From Pseudomonas oryzihabitans (GTDB lineage: Bacteria > Pseudomonadota > Gammaproteobacteria > Pseudomonadales > Pseudomonadaceae): a stretch of DNA of 64,000 bases. Where the stretch lies: the NCBI RefSeq assembly GCF_007665395.1, contig NZ_VDND01000003.1, positions 248,001-312,000 on the forward strand, written 5' to 3'. The position numbers and the translations under genes were made by a program. The notes beneath the pieces were generated by a model. The model was not told where the DNA came from, did not search any database, and was given only the letters and a program-made list of their open reading frames with translations. This document shows positions 28,428-37,362 of this stretch, in pieces; within the stretch, counting starts at the first letter, position 1; every line of letters begins with the position of its first letter.

Positions 28428-28613
28428 CTAGTGCTTGGCCGGATTACCGCTTTGCGGCCGGAATTTTTCCTTGCGCTCGATCTGCACCACCTGGCCGTTG
28501 TGCACGGTGATCTCGATGGCGCCGAATCTCAGCCCGCGCAGGGCTTGCTGGATGTCGCGGAGCAGTGCGGTTTCGTCCTGGTTTTCCAGGCTGCGGAACG
28601 GAACGGAGCTCAT
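28428..28613 (-). CDS. oscA: Sulfur-starvation response protein OscA (YezD/DUF2292)
   Basis: This 61-residue protein, with core [27 protein letters not shown], matches the YezD/DUF2292 family. In Pseudomonas it is known as OscA, needed for growth under sulfur limitation and chromate stress. It is the first gene of the sulfate-uptake operon, 76 bp before sbp, which fits. It is small, soluble, with a probable beta-hairpin binding surface. Its molecular action is not known to me. Confidence 0.85.
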   Translation of the reverse strand: MSSVPFRSLENQDETALLRDIQQALRGLRFGAIEITVHNGQVVQIERKEKFRPQSGNPAKH

Positions 28614-28865
28614 GGGAAGGCGTCCTCGAGTGAGGGGATGGGCGATGAGTTGGCGCCATCTTAGGGGGACGACCTTTATTTCTTTAAATTGCTAATAATG
28701 CTTTGTTTATTCGCTTTTCGAATTAGCAGTCTGTGAAGGACACGTTGTGTAGCAAAAGGGAGGGGTGGATTTCTCCGCCACCCTGTCAATAATGCGCGAA
28801 CGCCTGTTCACTGAACTTTCCGTGACAGTTGCACTACACCATCTCGCGCGAGGTCTTCTGCGTCC
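28614..28865. promoter_or_regulatory. Divergent control region of oscA-sbp-cys and desA
   Basis: This gene-free stretch separates the divergent operons. Bases 28672-28725 are strikingly AT-rich for this genome (TTTATTTCTTTAAATTGCTA...). That suits CysB binding upstream of the sulfate operon, which is inference from the family. No clear -35/-10 pair could be fixed. Confidence 0.45.
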
Positions 28866-30053
28866 ATGAGCTACAACGGCCTGCTCGACCTGACGGTTTG
28901 GCAACTGGTGCTGGTCACCCTGGTGCTCACCCACCTGACCATCGTCAGTGTCACCGTCTACCTGCACCGCTATTCCGCCCACCGCTCGCTCGAGCTGCAC
29001 CCCGCGCTCAAGCACGCCTTCCGCTTCTGGCTGTGGCTGACCACGGCGATGAACACCCGCGAGTGGACGGCCATCCACCGCAAGCACCACGCCAAGTGCG
29101 AAACCTCGGATGACCCCCACAGCCCGGTGCACAAGGGGCTCGGTACCGTGATGCGCAAGGGCGCCGAGCTGTACAAGGCCGAGGCGAACAACGCCGAGAC
29201 CCTGCGCATCTACGGCAAGAACTGCCCGGACGACTGGATCGAGCGCACGCTCTATTCCCGTCATCGCAACCTCGGCGTCGGCCTGATGCTGCTGATCGAC
29301 CTGGCCCTGTTCGGCGCGCTGGGCCTGACCGTCTGGGCGGTGCAGATGATCTGGATTCCCTTCTGGGCCGCTGGCGTGGTCAATGGCCTGGGGCATGCCC
29401 TGGGCTACCGCAACTTCGAGTGCCGCGACGCCGCCACCAACCTGGTGCCCTGGGGCATCGTCATTGGTGGCGAGGAGCTGCACAACAACCACCACACCTA
29501 TCCCAACTCGGCCAAGCTGTCGGTCAAGCGCTGGGAATTCGACATGGGCTGGGCCTGGATCAAGCTGTTCACCTGGCTGCGCCTGGCCAAGGTCAACCGC
29601 ATCGCACCCATCGCCCATCGCATCGAAGGCAAGGGCCAGCTGGACATGGATACCGCCATGGCCATCCTCAACAATCGCTTCCAGATCATGGCCCAGTACC
29701 GCAAGCAGGTGATCGGCCCGCTGCTGCGCCAGGAGCGGGGCAGTGCCGCGCCGTCCCAGCGTCCGCTGTTCCGCCGGGCCCGCGGCCTGCTGGCGCGCGA
29801 GACCAGTCTGCTCAAGGCGCGTCATCAGGTGCGCATCGACGAGTTGCTGGAGCATAGCCAGACCCTGAAGCTGATCTACGAGAAGCGCCTGGCGCTGCAG
29901 CAGATCTGGGCGCGGACCAGCGCCAACGGACACGACATGCTGGCGGCGACCCGCCAATGGATCGGCGAGGCCGAAGCCAGTGGCATCCAGTCCCTGCGCG
30001 AGTTCGCCGAGCAGTTGAAGACCTATTCCCTGCGCCCGGCCGGCGTCGCCTGA
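28866..30053 (+). CDS. desA: Membrane fatty acid delta-9 desaturase DesA-like
   Basis: This 395-residue di-iron membrane enzyme introduces a double bond into acyl chains of phospholipids or acyl-CoA. The three histidine boxes are present: HRYSAHR (about 37-43), HRKHHAK (about 74-80) and HNNHH (about 207-211). Membrane helices lie near 10-30, 50-65, 135-155 and 160-180. A 110-residue helical C-terminal tail follows. The position beside the sulfate operon equals PA0286 in P. aeruginosa. The ribosome site is weak. Confidence 0.9.
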   Translation: MSYNGLLDLTVWQLVLVTLVLTHLTIVSVTVYLHRYSAHRSLELHPALKHAFRFWLWLTTAMNTREWTAIHRKHHAKCETSDDPHSPVHKGLGTVMRKGAELYKAEANNAETLRIYGKNCPDDWIERTLYSRHRNLGVGLMLLIDLALFGALGLTVWAVQMIWIPFWAAGVVNGLGHALGYRNFECRDAATNLVPWGIVIGGEELHNNHHTYPNSAKLSVKRWEFDMGWAWIKLFTWLRLAKVNRIAPIAHRIEGKGQLDMDTAMAILNNRFQIMAQYRKQVIGPLLRQERGSAAPSQRPLFRRARGLLARETSLLKARHQVRIDELLEHSQTLKLIYEKRLALQQIWARTSANGHDMLAATRQWIGEAEASGIQSLREFAEQLKTYSLRPAGVA

Positions 30054-30068
30054 GAAAGGCTTCACAAA

Positions 30069-30089
30069 AGCCCACCGAAGCGGTGGGCT
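30069..30089 (+). terminator. Terminator-like hairpin after desA
   Basis: AGCCCACC (30069-30076) pairs with GGTGGGCT (30082-30089) over GAAGC. There is no T-run on this strand; an A-run precedes it, so it would terminate better on the other strand. Confidence 0.5.
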
Positions 30090-30166
30090 GCATCACGCGG
30101 GAATTGAACCAGGCCCGTCCTGGCTGTCTCTAATCCCCTCAGGACCCCGCGTAGGCGCACTTGTAT

Positions 30167-31144
30167 ATGGACGAACAACCGCTGCTATCCGCTCTTCCCA
30201 CCCCGGAAGAGAACCTGCTGGCCCTCCTGCATTCGCGGGCCGAGGCAGATCGCCTGCGTGATCGCGAGCAGCTGTTCAGCGCGCTCCTGGAAAGCGTCAA
30301 CGCCGTACTCTGGGCACTCGACTGGCGCACTCGCCAGATCATCTACGTCAGCCCCGCCTACGAACAGATCTTCGGTCGCTCCCAGTCGCTGGTATTGAGC
30401 GACTACAGCACCTGGCTCAACAACATCTATCCCGATGACCTCGAATATGCCCAGCGTACGTTGGAGCAGGTGATCGAGCAGGGCGCCATCGAATCGCGCG
30501 AATACCGCATCATCCGCGCCGACGGCGAGATCCGCTGGCTCAGCGACAAATGCTTCGTCAGCCAGCGCAGCGAGGCCGGCATGCCACTGCTGGTGGTCGG
30601 CATCGCCGAAGACATCACCGACAAGAAGCGCATGGAGGAAGAACTCCAGCGCCTGGCCACCACCGATGTGCTGACCCGCAGCAGCAACCGCCGGCACTTC
30701 TTCGAAAGCGCCCAGCGCGCCTTCGAATTTGCCCAAAGCGAAGGAGAGCCGCTGGCCTTCCTGCTGCTCGATATCGACGACTTCAAGAAGATCAACGATC
30801 GCTTCGGGCACCAGATGGGCGATCAAGTGTTACAGCGTGTTGCCGAGTGCGGTGCCCAGACCACTCGCCGTGGCGACCTGTTCGGCCGCATCGGTGGCGA
30901 GGAATTCGCCCTGTTGCTGCCGGGCTGCGACAGCGACTTGGCGCTGCAGATCGGCGGCCGCCTGCAGCGTGCCGTCCGGCAACTCGCCGTACCCACGGCC
31001 GACGGTCCGCTGAAGGTCACCATTAGCCAGGGAGCCACCGTCCTGCGCGACGGCGACGAGTCCCTGGATACGCTCTACGTAAGGGCCGACGAAGCCATGT
31101 ACCGGGCCAAGCGCCAGGGCAAGGACCAGATCGTTCAGGGCTAG
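30167..31144 (+). CDS. PAS-GGDEF diguanylate cyclase
   Basis: This 325-residue protein makes cyclic di-GMP. A PAS domain (about 35-155; LLESVNAVLWALDWRTRQIIYVS, with a PAC tail VGIAEDITDKKRMEEEL) precedes the GGDEF domain (about 160-325). The active site is GGEEF. RRGD five residues before it is the inhibitory I-site, so product feedback is expected. DVLTRSSNRRHFFE and DDFKKINDRFGHQMGD are also intact. I start at ATG 30167; a TTG two codons earlier is possible. The position equals PA0290. Confidence 0.92.
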   Translation: MDEQPLLSALPTPEENLLALLHSRAEADRLRDREQLFSALLESVNAVLWALDWRTRQIIYVSPAYEQIFGRSQSLVLSDYSTWLNNIYPDDLEYAQRTLEQVIEQGAIESREYRIIRADGEIRWLSDKCFVSQRSEAGMPLLVVGIAEDITDKKRMEEELQRLATTDVLTRSSNRRHFFESAQRAFEFAQSEGEPLAFLLLDIDDFKKINDRFGHQMGDQVLQRVAECGAQTTRRGDLFGRIGGEEFALLLPGCDSDLALQIGGRLQRAVRQLAVPTADGPLKVTISQGATVLRDGDESLDTLYVRADEAMYRAKRQGKDQIVQG

Positions 31145-32023
31145 CTCAGGATCCTTGCGGTCCTGGGTAGGCAGAGAGGTCTTCACCTCAGTCCCGGGTA
31201 GGGCAATGGCCAGCCTGCTGGCTTTGCCATCGGCCTTCGCGAGCATGGCCGGAAGACCTCCGGCCTGCCTGCGGTACCTTGGCATCCTGTTCCAGCTTCG
31301 GGTAACCGGCGCCCTTCGCGCGCGGTGGCTAGCCCAAAGCTCCATCGCCGCGGGCACGACCTCCCGCTATCGATGACCTAGCCAGTGCCAGCTTCGCTAT
31401 AGCGCGGGCAGCTTTAGCCGCGCTTAGTGGCAAGACTTTTCGCCATGGCGCTCCACGCAGTAATGCTTTTGCTGCTTCTAACGCCAAGCCCCGAATGCCA
31501 AGGCGACTCTGGCACCGTCTGCAGGTACCCATCGCCCGTTTCGTAGCAACAAATTACAACTCATTGATATATAAGAAAATTCGAAAAAGTTATTAGCGTC
31601 GATGGCAACGTTGCGGGTGCCCTGATCGCGCTCGTACGGCCTGAAAGTGCTGGCCTAGAGCGGTAGCGGCTCGGGTTGGTCAAGCGGCGTGGAGACGAAT
31701 AGACGGATCTTTGCGCAGGGTTGCGCGACCAAGGTTCCTGCCCGAGACGACCGACCAGCAAGTGAGGAAGACCACAGGGCGGGTTTTCAACCACGTATTG
31801 CTAGACGAAATGCTTTTTTGCAATTAGCTTTCGCAACGTGGAAGACGGTGGCAGGGGTCCTGTGCTGGAGGTCGCAACTCAAAAGTCGACCAGGCCCGGG
31901 AAATTCTCCAAATTGAAACAAAAGCCCTCTAGCTTTCCCTTCCGCACAGCCCGTCGGGCTTACCACCAGCAGGCGCTGACACCTCTGGTGGCTGCATAAC
32001 AACGATTCACCCCTGGAGCACAC
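31145..32023. other. 879-bp gene-free, hairpin-rich stretch before the porin gene
   Basis: I see no supported gene. Hairpins: GAGGT-CTTC-ACCTC (31176-31189), GGCAA..GCCAG-CCTG-CTGGC..TTGCC (31202-31228), GGCCGGA-AGACC-TCCGGCC (31247-31265), AGCGCGG...CCGCGCT (31401-31424). Bases 31545-31600 and 31790-31930 are AT-rich compared with the surroundings. Short open frames have no ribosome site. The last 100 bases must hold the porin promoter. Confidence 0.6.
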
Positions 32024-33403
32024 ATGGTCAAGAAGCCACTGGTGGTCGCGGTCTCCGCGGCCTGTCTGAACCTGTCCCTCATCGCCGCTTCGCAAGCTGC
32101 CGGTTTCATCGAGGACAGCAAAGCCACCCTCAGTCTGCGTAACTTCTACATCAACACAGACAACCGCAACGAGGCTTCCTTCTCTGCGCGTAACCCCTCG
32201 AAAGTTGAAGAGTGGGGTCAGGGCTTCCTGCTGAACTACCAATCCGGTTTCACCCAAGGCACCGTCGGTTTCGGCGTCGATGCCGTTGGCATGGTCGGTA
32301 TCCGTCTGGATGGCGGTGGCCGCGCGGGCAAGACCGATGGCTCGAACCAGCCGGGCACCATGTTCCCGCGTGAGACCGACGGCAGCTCCGTCGACGAGTT
32401 CTCCAGCCTGGGCGCCACCGCCAAGATGAAGATTTCCCAGACCGAACTGCGCTACGGCACCCTGATGCCCAAGCTGCCGGTCGTTTCCTTCAACGATGGT
32501 CGTCTGGTACCTCAGACTTTCCAGGGTGGCCAGATCACCTCCAAGGAAATCAAGGACCTGACCCTGACCGCGGGCCAGCTCGAGCACGCCAAGGGTCGTA
32601 ACTCCAGCAACGACGAAGAGCTGTCCATCGGTGGTGCCAACAGTGGTTCCACCGCCCGTGACAGCAACCAGTTCCGCTTCGTCGGCGGCGACTACAAGGT
32701 CACCAAAGACCTGACCCTGCAGTACTACTTCGGTCAGCTGGAAGACTTCTACAACCAGCACTTCCTGGGTCTGACCCACAGCGTCAAGCTGGGTGAAGGT
32801 ACCTTCAAGAGCGACCTGCGCTACTTCGACAGCAATGGTGACGGCAAGAACGACAGCAGCGACTATGCTGCTCTGGCAGCTAGCCAGCGCTTCTATGCTT
32901 CTTCCGGTTACTATGGCAACGGCCGTACCCGTGGCGAAGTCGACAACCGCCTGTACAGCGCCCTGTTCACCTACTCCATCGCCGGTCACACCTTCGGCGC
33001 TGGCTACCAGGGTAGCAATGGCAACAGCGACTTCCCCTGGCTGAACCAGGGCGACGGTTCGTCCGCCTACATCATCACCGACCTGCAGATCAACAAGTTC
33101 GCCCGTTCCGGCGAAGACACCTGGCAGGCTCGCTACTCCTATGACTTCGGTCAACTGGGCCTGAAAGGTCTGACCGCTGGCGTCATCTATCAGCGTGGCG
33201 ACAACATCCGCACCTCCGCTGGCAATGACTTCATGGAATGGGAGCGTGACCTGACCGTCAGCTACGTGATCCCGGAAGGCCAGCTCAAGGGCCTGGGCTT
33301 CAGCTGGCGTAACGCTTCGCTGCGTACCGACCTGCCGGCCGCTACCCAGCGTGATCAGGACGAAAACCGTCTGATCGTCAGCTACACCCTGCCGCTGCTC
33401 TAA
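32024..33403 (+). CDS. oprE: OprD-family outer-membrane porin, OprE-like
   Basis: This 459-residue channel has a signal peptide (cleavage near residue 25, ...LIAASQAAG) and alternating beta strands such as SLRNFYINTDNRN, FLLNYQSGFTQGTVGFGVDA, ISQTELRYGTLMPKLPVV and DLTLQYYFGQLEDFYNQHFLG. These are diagnostic of OprD-family porins, which pass basic amino acids and similar small solutes. It ends SYTLPLL. Gene order beside aguA equals OprE (PA0291). CTGGAG precedes the start. Confidence 0.92.
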   Translation: MVKKPLVVAVSAACLNLSLIAASQAAGFIEDSKATLSLRNFYINTDNRNEASFSARNPSKVEEWGQGFLLNYQSGFTQGTVGFGVDAVGMVGIRLDGGGRAGKTDGSNQPGTMFPRETDGSSVDEFSSLGATAKMKISQTELRYGTLMPKLPVVSFNDGRLVPQTFQGGQITSKEIKDLTLTAGQLEHAKGRNSSNDEELSIGGANSGSTARDSNQFRFVGGDYKVTKDLTLQYYFGQLEDFYNQHFLGLTHSVKLGEGTFKSDLRYFDSNGDGKNDSSDYAALAASQRFYASSGYYGNGRTRGEVDNRLYSALFTYSIAGHTFGAGYQGSNGNSDFPWLNQGDGSSAYIITDLQINKFARSGEDTWQARYSYDFGQLGLKGLTAGVIYQRGDNIRTSAGNDFMEWERDLTVSYVIPEGQLKGLGFSWRNASLRTDLPAATQRDQDENRLIVSYTLPLL

Positions 33404-33420
33404 GCCGCGTCCAGGTCAAG

Positions 33421-33451
33421 AAAAAAGCCCGTCGCGAGACGGGCTTTTTTT
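33421..33451. terminator. Bidirectional terminator between the porin and aguA
   Basis: AAAAAAGCCCGTC (33421-33433) and GACGGGCTTTTTT (33438-33450) are exact inverses around GCGA. Runs of A and T on both sides serve the two convergent genes. Confidence 0.92.
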
Positions 33452-33468
33452 ATGGCCGGAACAAAGGC

Positions 33469-34566
33469 TCAGCGACCCGTCGGCTGCTGCTGGGTGATGC
33501 AGTGTATATTGCCGCCGCCCAGGAGGATCTCGCGGCCGGGCACCTGGACCACCTCGTGCTCCGGGAAGCAGGCTTGCAGGGTGCGCAGGGCCTCGGCGTC
33601 CTCGGGCACGTCGAAGGTGGGGGCGATGATGCCGCCATTGACGATCAGAAAGTTGACGTAGGAGGCCGCCAGACGCTCGCCGGCGTGACGGGGCTGGGTG
33701 CCCAGGCAGGCATCCACGTTCCGGCATTCTTCTTCGCGGGCGAACAGCGGGCCCGGGGTGACGATGCGGTGGACCTTGAAGGCACGGCCACGGGCATCGG
33801 TCTCGCGCTCCAGCACGGCCAGCGCCTCGCGGCAGCGGCTGTAGTTGGGGTCCGTCTCGTCATCGCACCAGCTCAGCAGCACCTCGCCCGGGCGCACGTA
33901 GCAGCAGAAGTTGTCGACGTGGCCGTTGGTCTCGTCGTTATAAAGGCCATGGGGCAGCCAGATCACCTTGTCCACCGCCAGGTAGTCGCTCAGATAGCGC
34001 TCGATCTGGGTGCGATCCAGGTACGGATTGCGGTTGGCGTTGAGCAGGCATTCCTCGGTGGTGATCAGGGTGCCCTCACCATCCACGTGGATGGAGCCGC
34101 CCTCGAGGACGAAGTCCGGCGTGCGGTAGCCCGGCAGGTTCTCGATGGCCAGGATCTTGCCCGCGACCTGATCGTCTCGTTGCCAGGGGAAATAGAGGCC
34201 ACCGTCCAGGCCGCCCCAGGCATTGAAGCTCCAGTCGACGCCGCGCACGCCGCCTTGGCCGTCGCTGACGAAGGTCGGGCCGGTGTCGCGGCACCAGGCG
34301 TCGTCATTGCTGATTTCCACCACGCGGATGTTGGGATGCTGCAGGCGCGCGCGGGCATTCTCGTACTGCTGCGCCGAGGCGCCTATGGTGACCGGCTCGA
34401 AGCGGGCGATGGCCTGGGCGACCGCGGTGAAGGCCGCCTGGGCGGGCTTGCCGCCCAGGCGCCAGTTGTCCGGCCGCTCGGGCCAGACCATCCAGATCTG
34501 GCGCTGCTCGGCCCATTCGGCGGGCATGTGGAAGCCGTCGGCACGCGGCGTGGTGAGGATGGTCAT
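33469..34566 (-). CDS. aguA: Agmatine deiminase AguA
   Basis: This 365-residue pentein-fold enzyme converts agmatine to N-carbamoylputrescine and ammonia. [16 protein letters not shown] near the N-terminus, [14 protein letters not shown] (substrate Asp), [23 protein letters not shown] (catalytic His) and GGGNIHC near residue 357 (catalytic Cys) are all intact. The usual partner aguB (carbamoylputrescine amidohydrolase) and the regulator aguR are not beside it. It is convergent with the porin gene. Confidence 0.95.
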   Translation of the reverse strand: MTILTTPRADGFHMPAEWAEQRQIWMVWPERPDNWRLGGKPAQAAFTAVAQAIARFEPVTIGASAQQYENARARLQHPNIRVVEISNDDAWCRDTGPTFVSDGQGGVRGVDWSFNAWGGLDGGLYFPWQRDDQVAGKILAIENLPGYRTPDFVLEGGSIHVDGEGTLITTEECLLNANRNPYLDRTQIERYLSDYLAVDKVIWLPHGLYNDETNGHVDNFCCYVRPGEVLLSWCDDETDPNYSRCREALAVLERETDARGRAFKVHRIVTPGPLFAREEECRNVDACLGTQPRHAGERLAASYVNFLIVNGGIIAPTFDVPEDAEALRTLQACFPEHEVVQVPGREILLGGGNIHCITQQQPTGR

Positions 34567-34795
34567 GGCGAGGCTCTCCGTCCAGAGTCTTCGGGGGCTG
34601 AAAGGGGAAAGGGGGCGGCAGGGTGCCTCGGGCGTGATGACGCGAGAGGGCTGCGGCGGTTGCTGCTTGGATGCTTCGAGAAGCGCAGTCTATCTCCTCT
34701 GGCGCGAGGAGCGTCAGGCGAGAAGCCGGCCTTGGGGCTTCAGCGCCTGGCGGAGACGCCGGCCGACCGGTGCGGGACCGGCCGGCGGGCCCTGC

Positions 34796-36172
34796 TCATA
34801 CGGTATGAAGGTACCAGTTGTACTCGAGGTCGGAGATGGAGTGTTCGAATTCCTCCAGCTCGTGCTCCTTGCAGGCGACGAAGATGTCGATGTACTTGGG
34901 ATCTATGTATTCCGCCATCACCGAGCTGTCGTCCAGGTAGCGCAGGGCATCGCGCAGGTTGTTCGGCAGGCTCTGCTCGTGCTGCTCGTAGGAGTTGCCC
35001 TCGGTGACCGGGCCGGGTTCGATCTGCCGGGTCAGGCCGTGGTGCACGCCGGCCAGGACCCCGGCCAGCAGCAGGTAGGGGTTGGCGTCGGCGCCCGCTA
35101 CCCGGTGCTCGATGCGGTGCGCTTCCGGCGTGCCGGTCGGCACGCGCAGGGCGGTGGTGCGGTTGTCCAGCCCCCAGCTCGGCGCATTGGGCACGAAGAA
35201 CTGCGAGCCGAAGCGCCGGTAGCTGTTCACGTTGGGGCAGAGGAAAGCCATGCAGGCGGGCAGGGTCTCGAGCACACCGCCGATGGCGTGACGCAATGCG
35301 GCGTTCTGCTCGGGATCCTCGCCGGCGAAGATGTTGTGGCCATCCTTGTCCAGCAGGGAGATATGCACGTGCAAACCATTGCCCGCCTGGCCCGGGTAGG
35401 GCTTGGCCATGAAGGTGGTGTCCATCTCATGGTCGTAGGCGACGTTCTTGATCAGGCGCTTGAGCAGCACGGCGTAGTCACAGGCCTTGATCGGGTCGGC
35501 GACGTGGTTGAGGTTGACCTCGAACTGGGCCGGCGCGGATTCGGCGACGATGGCGTCGGCCGGGATGCCCTGGGCGCGGGCGCCGTCGATGATGTCCTGC
35601 AGGCAGTCGGCGTATTCGTCGAGGTCGTCCATGGAATAGACCTGGACCGACTGGGGCCGCTTGCCGGAGATGGGCGAGCGCGGTGGTTGCGGGCGGCCGT
35701 TGATGTTCTCCTGATCGATCAGATAGAACTCCAGCTCGAAGGCGGCGCAGACGGTGAGCCCGAGTTCGTCGAAACGCTGGACGACCTGGCGCAGGACTTC
35801 ACGGGGATCGGCGAAGAAGGGCTCGCCTTCCATCTCGTGCATGGTCATCAGCAGTTGCGCGGTGGGGCGCTTCTGCCAGGGCTCCATGGAGAGGGTGTCG
35901 GTGATGGGGAAGCAGACGCGGTCGGCGTCGCCGATGTCGAGACCGAGACCGGTGCTTTCCACGGTGGAGCCGGTGATGTCGAGGGCGAACAGCGAAGCGG
36001 GGAGGTTGATTCCTTTCTCGAAGACTTTGGGCAGATTGTTGCGTTCGATGCGTTTGCCACGCACCACGCCATTCATATCCGCAATCAGAAGATCGACGAA
36101 CTGGACCTCAGGATGTTCCCTGAGGAAGTCGGTCGCTTCATCCAAACGAACGGCACGCGGGGGTACCGACAT
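34796..36172 (-). CDS. spuI: Glutamylpolyamine synthetase SpuI
   Basis: This 458-residue glutamine-synthetase-like enzyme joins glutamate to a polyamine with ATP, the first step of gamma-glutamylation. AAFELEFYL, APAQFEVNLNH, YDHEMDTTFMAKPYPGQAGNGLHVHISL and NRTTALRVPTGTPEAHRIEHR are active-site landmarks of the family. It is divergent from spuA with a 406-bp gap. The 229 bp between it and aguA contain no gene. Confidence 0.93.
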   Translation of the reverse strand: MSVPPRAVRLDEATDFLREHPEVQFVDLLIADMNGVVRGKRIERNNLPKVFEKGINLPASLFALDITGSTVESTGLGLDIGDADRVCFPITDTLSMEPWQKRPTAQLLMTMHEMEGEPFFADPREVLRQVVQRFDELGLTVCAAFELEFYLIDQENINGRPQPPRSPISGKRPQSVQVYSMDDLDEYADCLQDIIDGARAQGIPADAIVAESAPAQFEVNLNHVADPIKACDYAVLLKRLIKNVAYDHEMDTTFMAKPYPGQAGNGLHVHISLLDKDGHNIFAGEDPEQNAALRHAIGGVLETLPACMAFLCPNVNSYRRFGSQFFVPNAPSWGLDNRTTALRVPTGTPEAHRIEHRVAGADANPYLLLAGVLAGVHHGLTRQIEPGPVTEGNSYEQHEQSLPNNLRDALRYLDDSSVMAEYIDPKYIDIFVACKEHELEEFEHSISDLEYNWYLHTV

Positions 36173-36578
36173 GATGAAACACCTTTGCTTTTGGCTGCGC
36201 TCGACAAAACGGTTAGCGCCTGATGCGCCTGTTTGCCCAGTGGGCCAACCGCAGTGAGGGCACGAGTGCCCGCTGTCGATCCGACAGCGACCTGAGAGGA
36301 CGGTCTCGCCTGCGCTCCGACGCTTTGTCAGCGCCCCTGTTTAAAATATCAATCAGCGGAGTTACCACCCTGGAGTCAATCCGAAAGGCAGACCAAAGTC
36401 AACTGGAGGCCGCCGTGCTCGGGGGTGGTGCGCGGGCGCCTGTTTTTGGCGCATTTCGCCACCGCTGAAGACCGCCATTTCAGGGCGTCTGTGCAGAATC
36501 TCGAAACCTTTTGCCGGTGGTTGTGAAAAAAAACGAACAAGACTAGGCTCGAAAGAGTTTCGATCACCCCGGTGTCCC
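36173..36578. promoter_or_regulatory. Divergent spuI/spuA control region with two adjacent palindromes
   Basis: GGGCAC-GA-GTGCCC (36258-36271) is followed by CGCTGTCG-ATC-CGACAGCG (36271-36289), two perfect palindromes in the spuI leader. Nearer spuA the sequence is AT-rich (TTTAAAATATCAATCAG about 36340-36357, GTGAAAAAAAACGAAC about 36521-36536). No gene is visible. Confidence 0.5.
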
Positions 36579-37328
36579 ATGCCCGCGCTGCCGCTCATCG
36601 GTGTCACAGCCTGCACCAAGCCTCTAGGTCTGCACCCCTTCCACATCGCCGGCGACAAGTATCTGCGCGCCGTGGTGGAGGGGGCCGAGGGCATGCCGCT
36701 GGTGATTCCGGCACTGGCCGACCTGATCGCCAGCGAGGCCCTGCTCGAGCGGCTCGATGGCCTGCTGTTCACTGGCTCGCCGTCCAATGTCGAGCCGCGC
36801 CACTACCAGGGCACGCCCAGCGAACCCGGTACCCTGCACGATGCGGCGCGGGACGCCGTGACCCTGCCGCTGCTGCGTGCGGCGGTCGCGGCCGGCGTGC
36901 CGGTGCTGGGGATCTGCCGGGGCTTCCAGGAAATGAACGTGGCCTTTGGCGGCAGCCTGCACCAGAAGGTGCACGAGGCCGGCCCCTTCATGGACCATCG
37001 GGAGCGTGGCGAAACCCTGGACGAGCACTATGGCCTGCACCATGCCGTCGAGGTCCTGCCGGGTGGCGTGTTCGCGGCGCTCGACCTGCCGCCGCGCTTC
37101 GAAGTGAATTCCATCCATGGCCAGGGCATCGACCGTCTGGCCCCCGGCTTGCGCGCCGAGGTCCTGGCCCCCGATGGGCTGATCGAAGCCGTCTCGGTCC
37201 GCGAGGCCCGTACCTTCGCCTGCGGCGTGCAGTGGCACCCGGAATGGAAGGTGCGCAGCCATCCGGTCTACCTCGCCCTCTTCAAGGCGTTCGGCCAAGC
37301 CTGCAAGGAGCGCGCGGCCGGACGTTGA
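36579..37328 (+). CDS. spuA: Gamma-glutamyl-polyamine/GABA hydrolase SpuA (class I amidotransferase-like)
   Basis: This 249-residue hydrolase removes the glutamyl group from gamma-glutamylated intermediates. GICRGFQEMNVAFGGSLHQ carries the catalytic Cys, and CGVQWHPEW the catalytic His and Glu. LLFTGSPSNVEPRHY is typical of the PuuD/SpuA group. It is the first gene of spuABC, 34 bp before spuB. No signal peptide. Confidence 0.94.
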   Translation: MPALPLIGVTACTKPLGLHPFHIAGDKYLRAVVEGAEGMPLVIPALADLIASEALLERLDGLLFTGSPSNVEPRHYQGTPSEPGTLHDAARDAVTLPLLRAAVAAGVPVLGICRGFQEMNVAFGGSLHQKVHEAGPFMDHRERGETLDEHYGLHHAVEVLPGGVFAALDLPPRFEVNSIHGQGIDRLAPGLRAEVLAPDGLIEAVSVREARTFACGVQWHPEWKVRSHPVYLALFKAFGQACKERAAGR

Positions 37329-37362
37329 TGCTGTTCACCCCGCTCGAACCTTCGAGGTCTTT

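Noticed and set aside
30080..30165. tRNA-like T-loop (GGTTCAATTCCCG on the minus strand)
   Set aside because: The flanking bases do not form a 5-bp T-stem and no acceptor or anticodon arms can be drawn.
31155..31532. Short frames (31155-31376 plus strand, 31329-31532 minus strand) as genes
   Set aside because: No ribosome site, no recognisable domain, and they run through hairpins.
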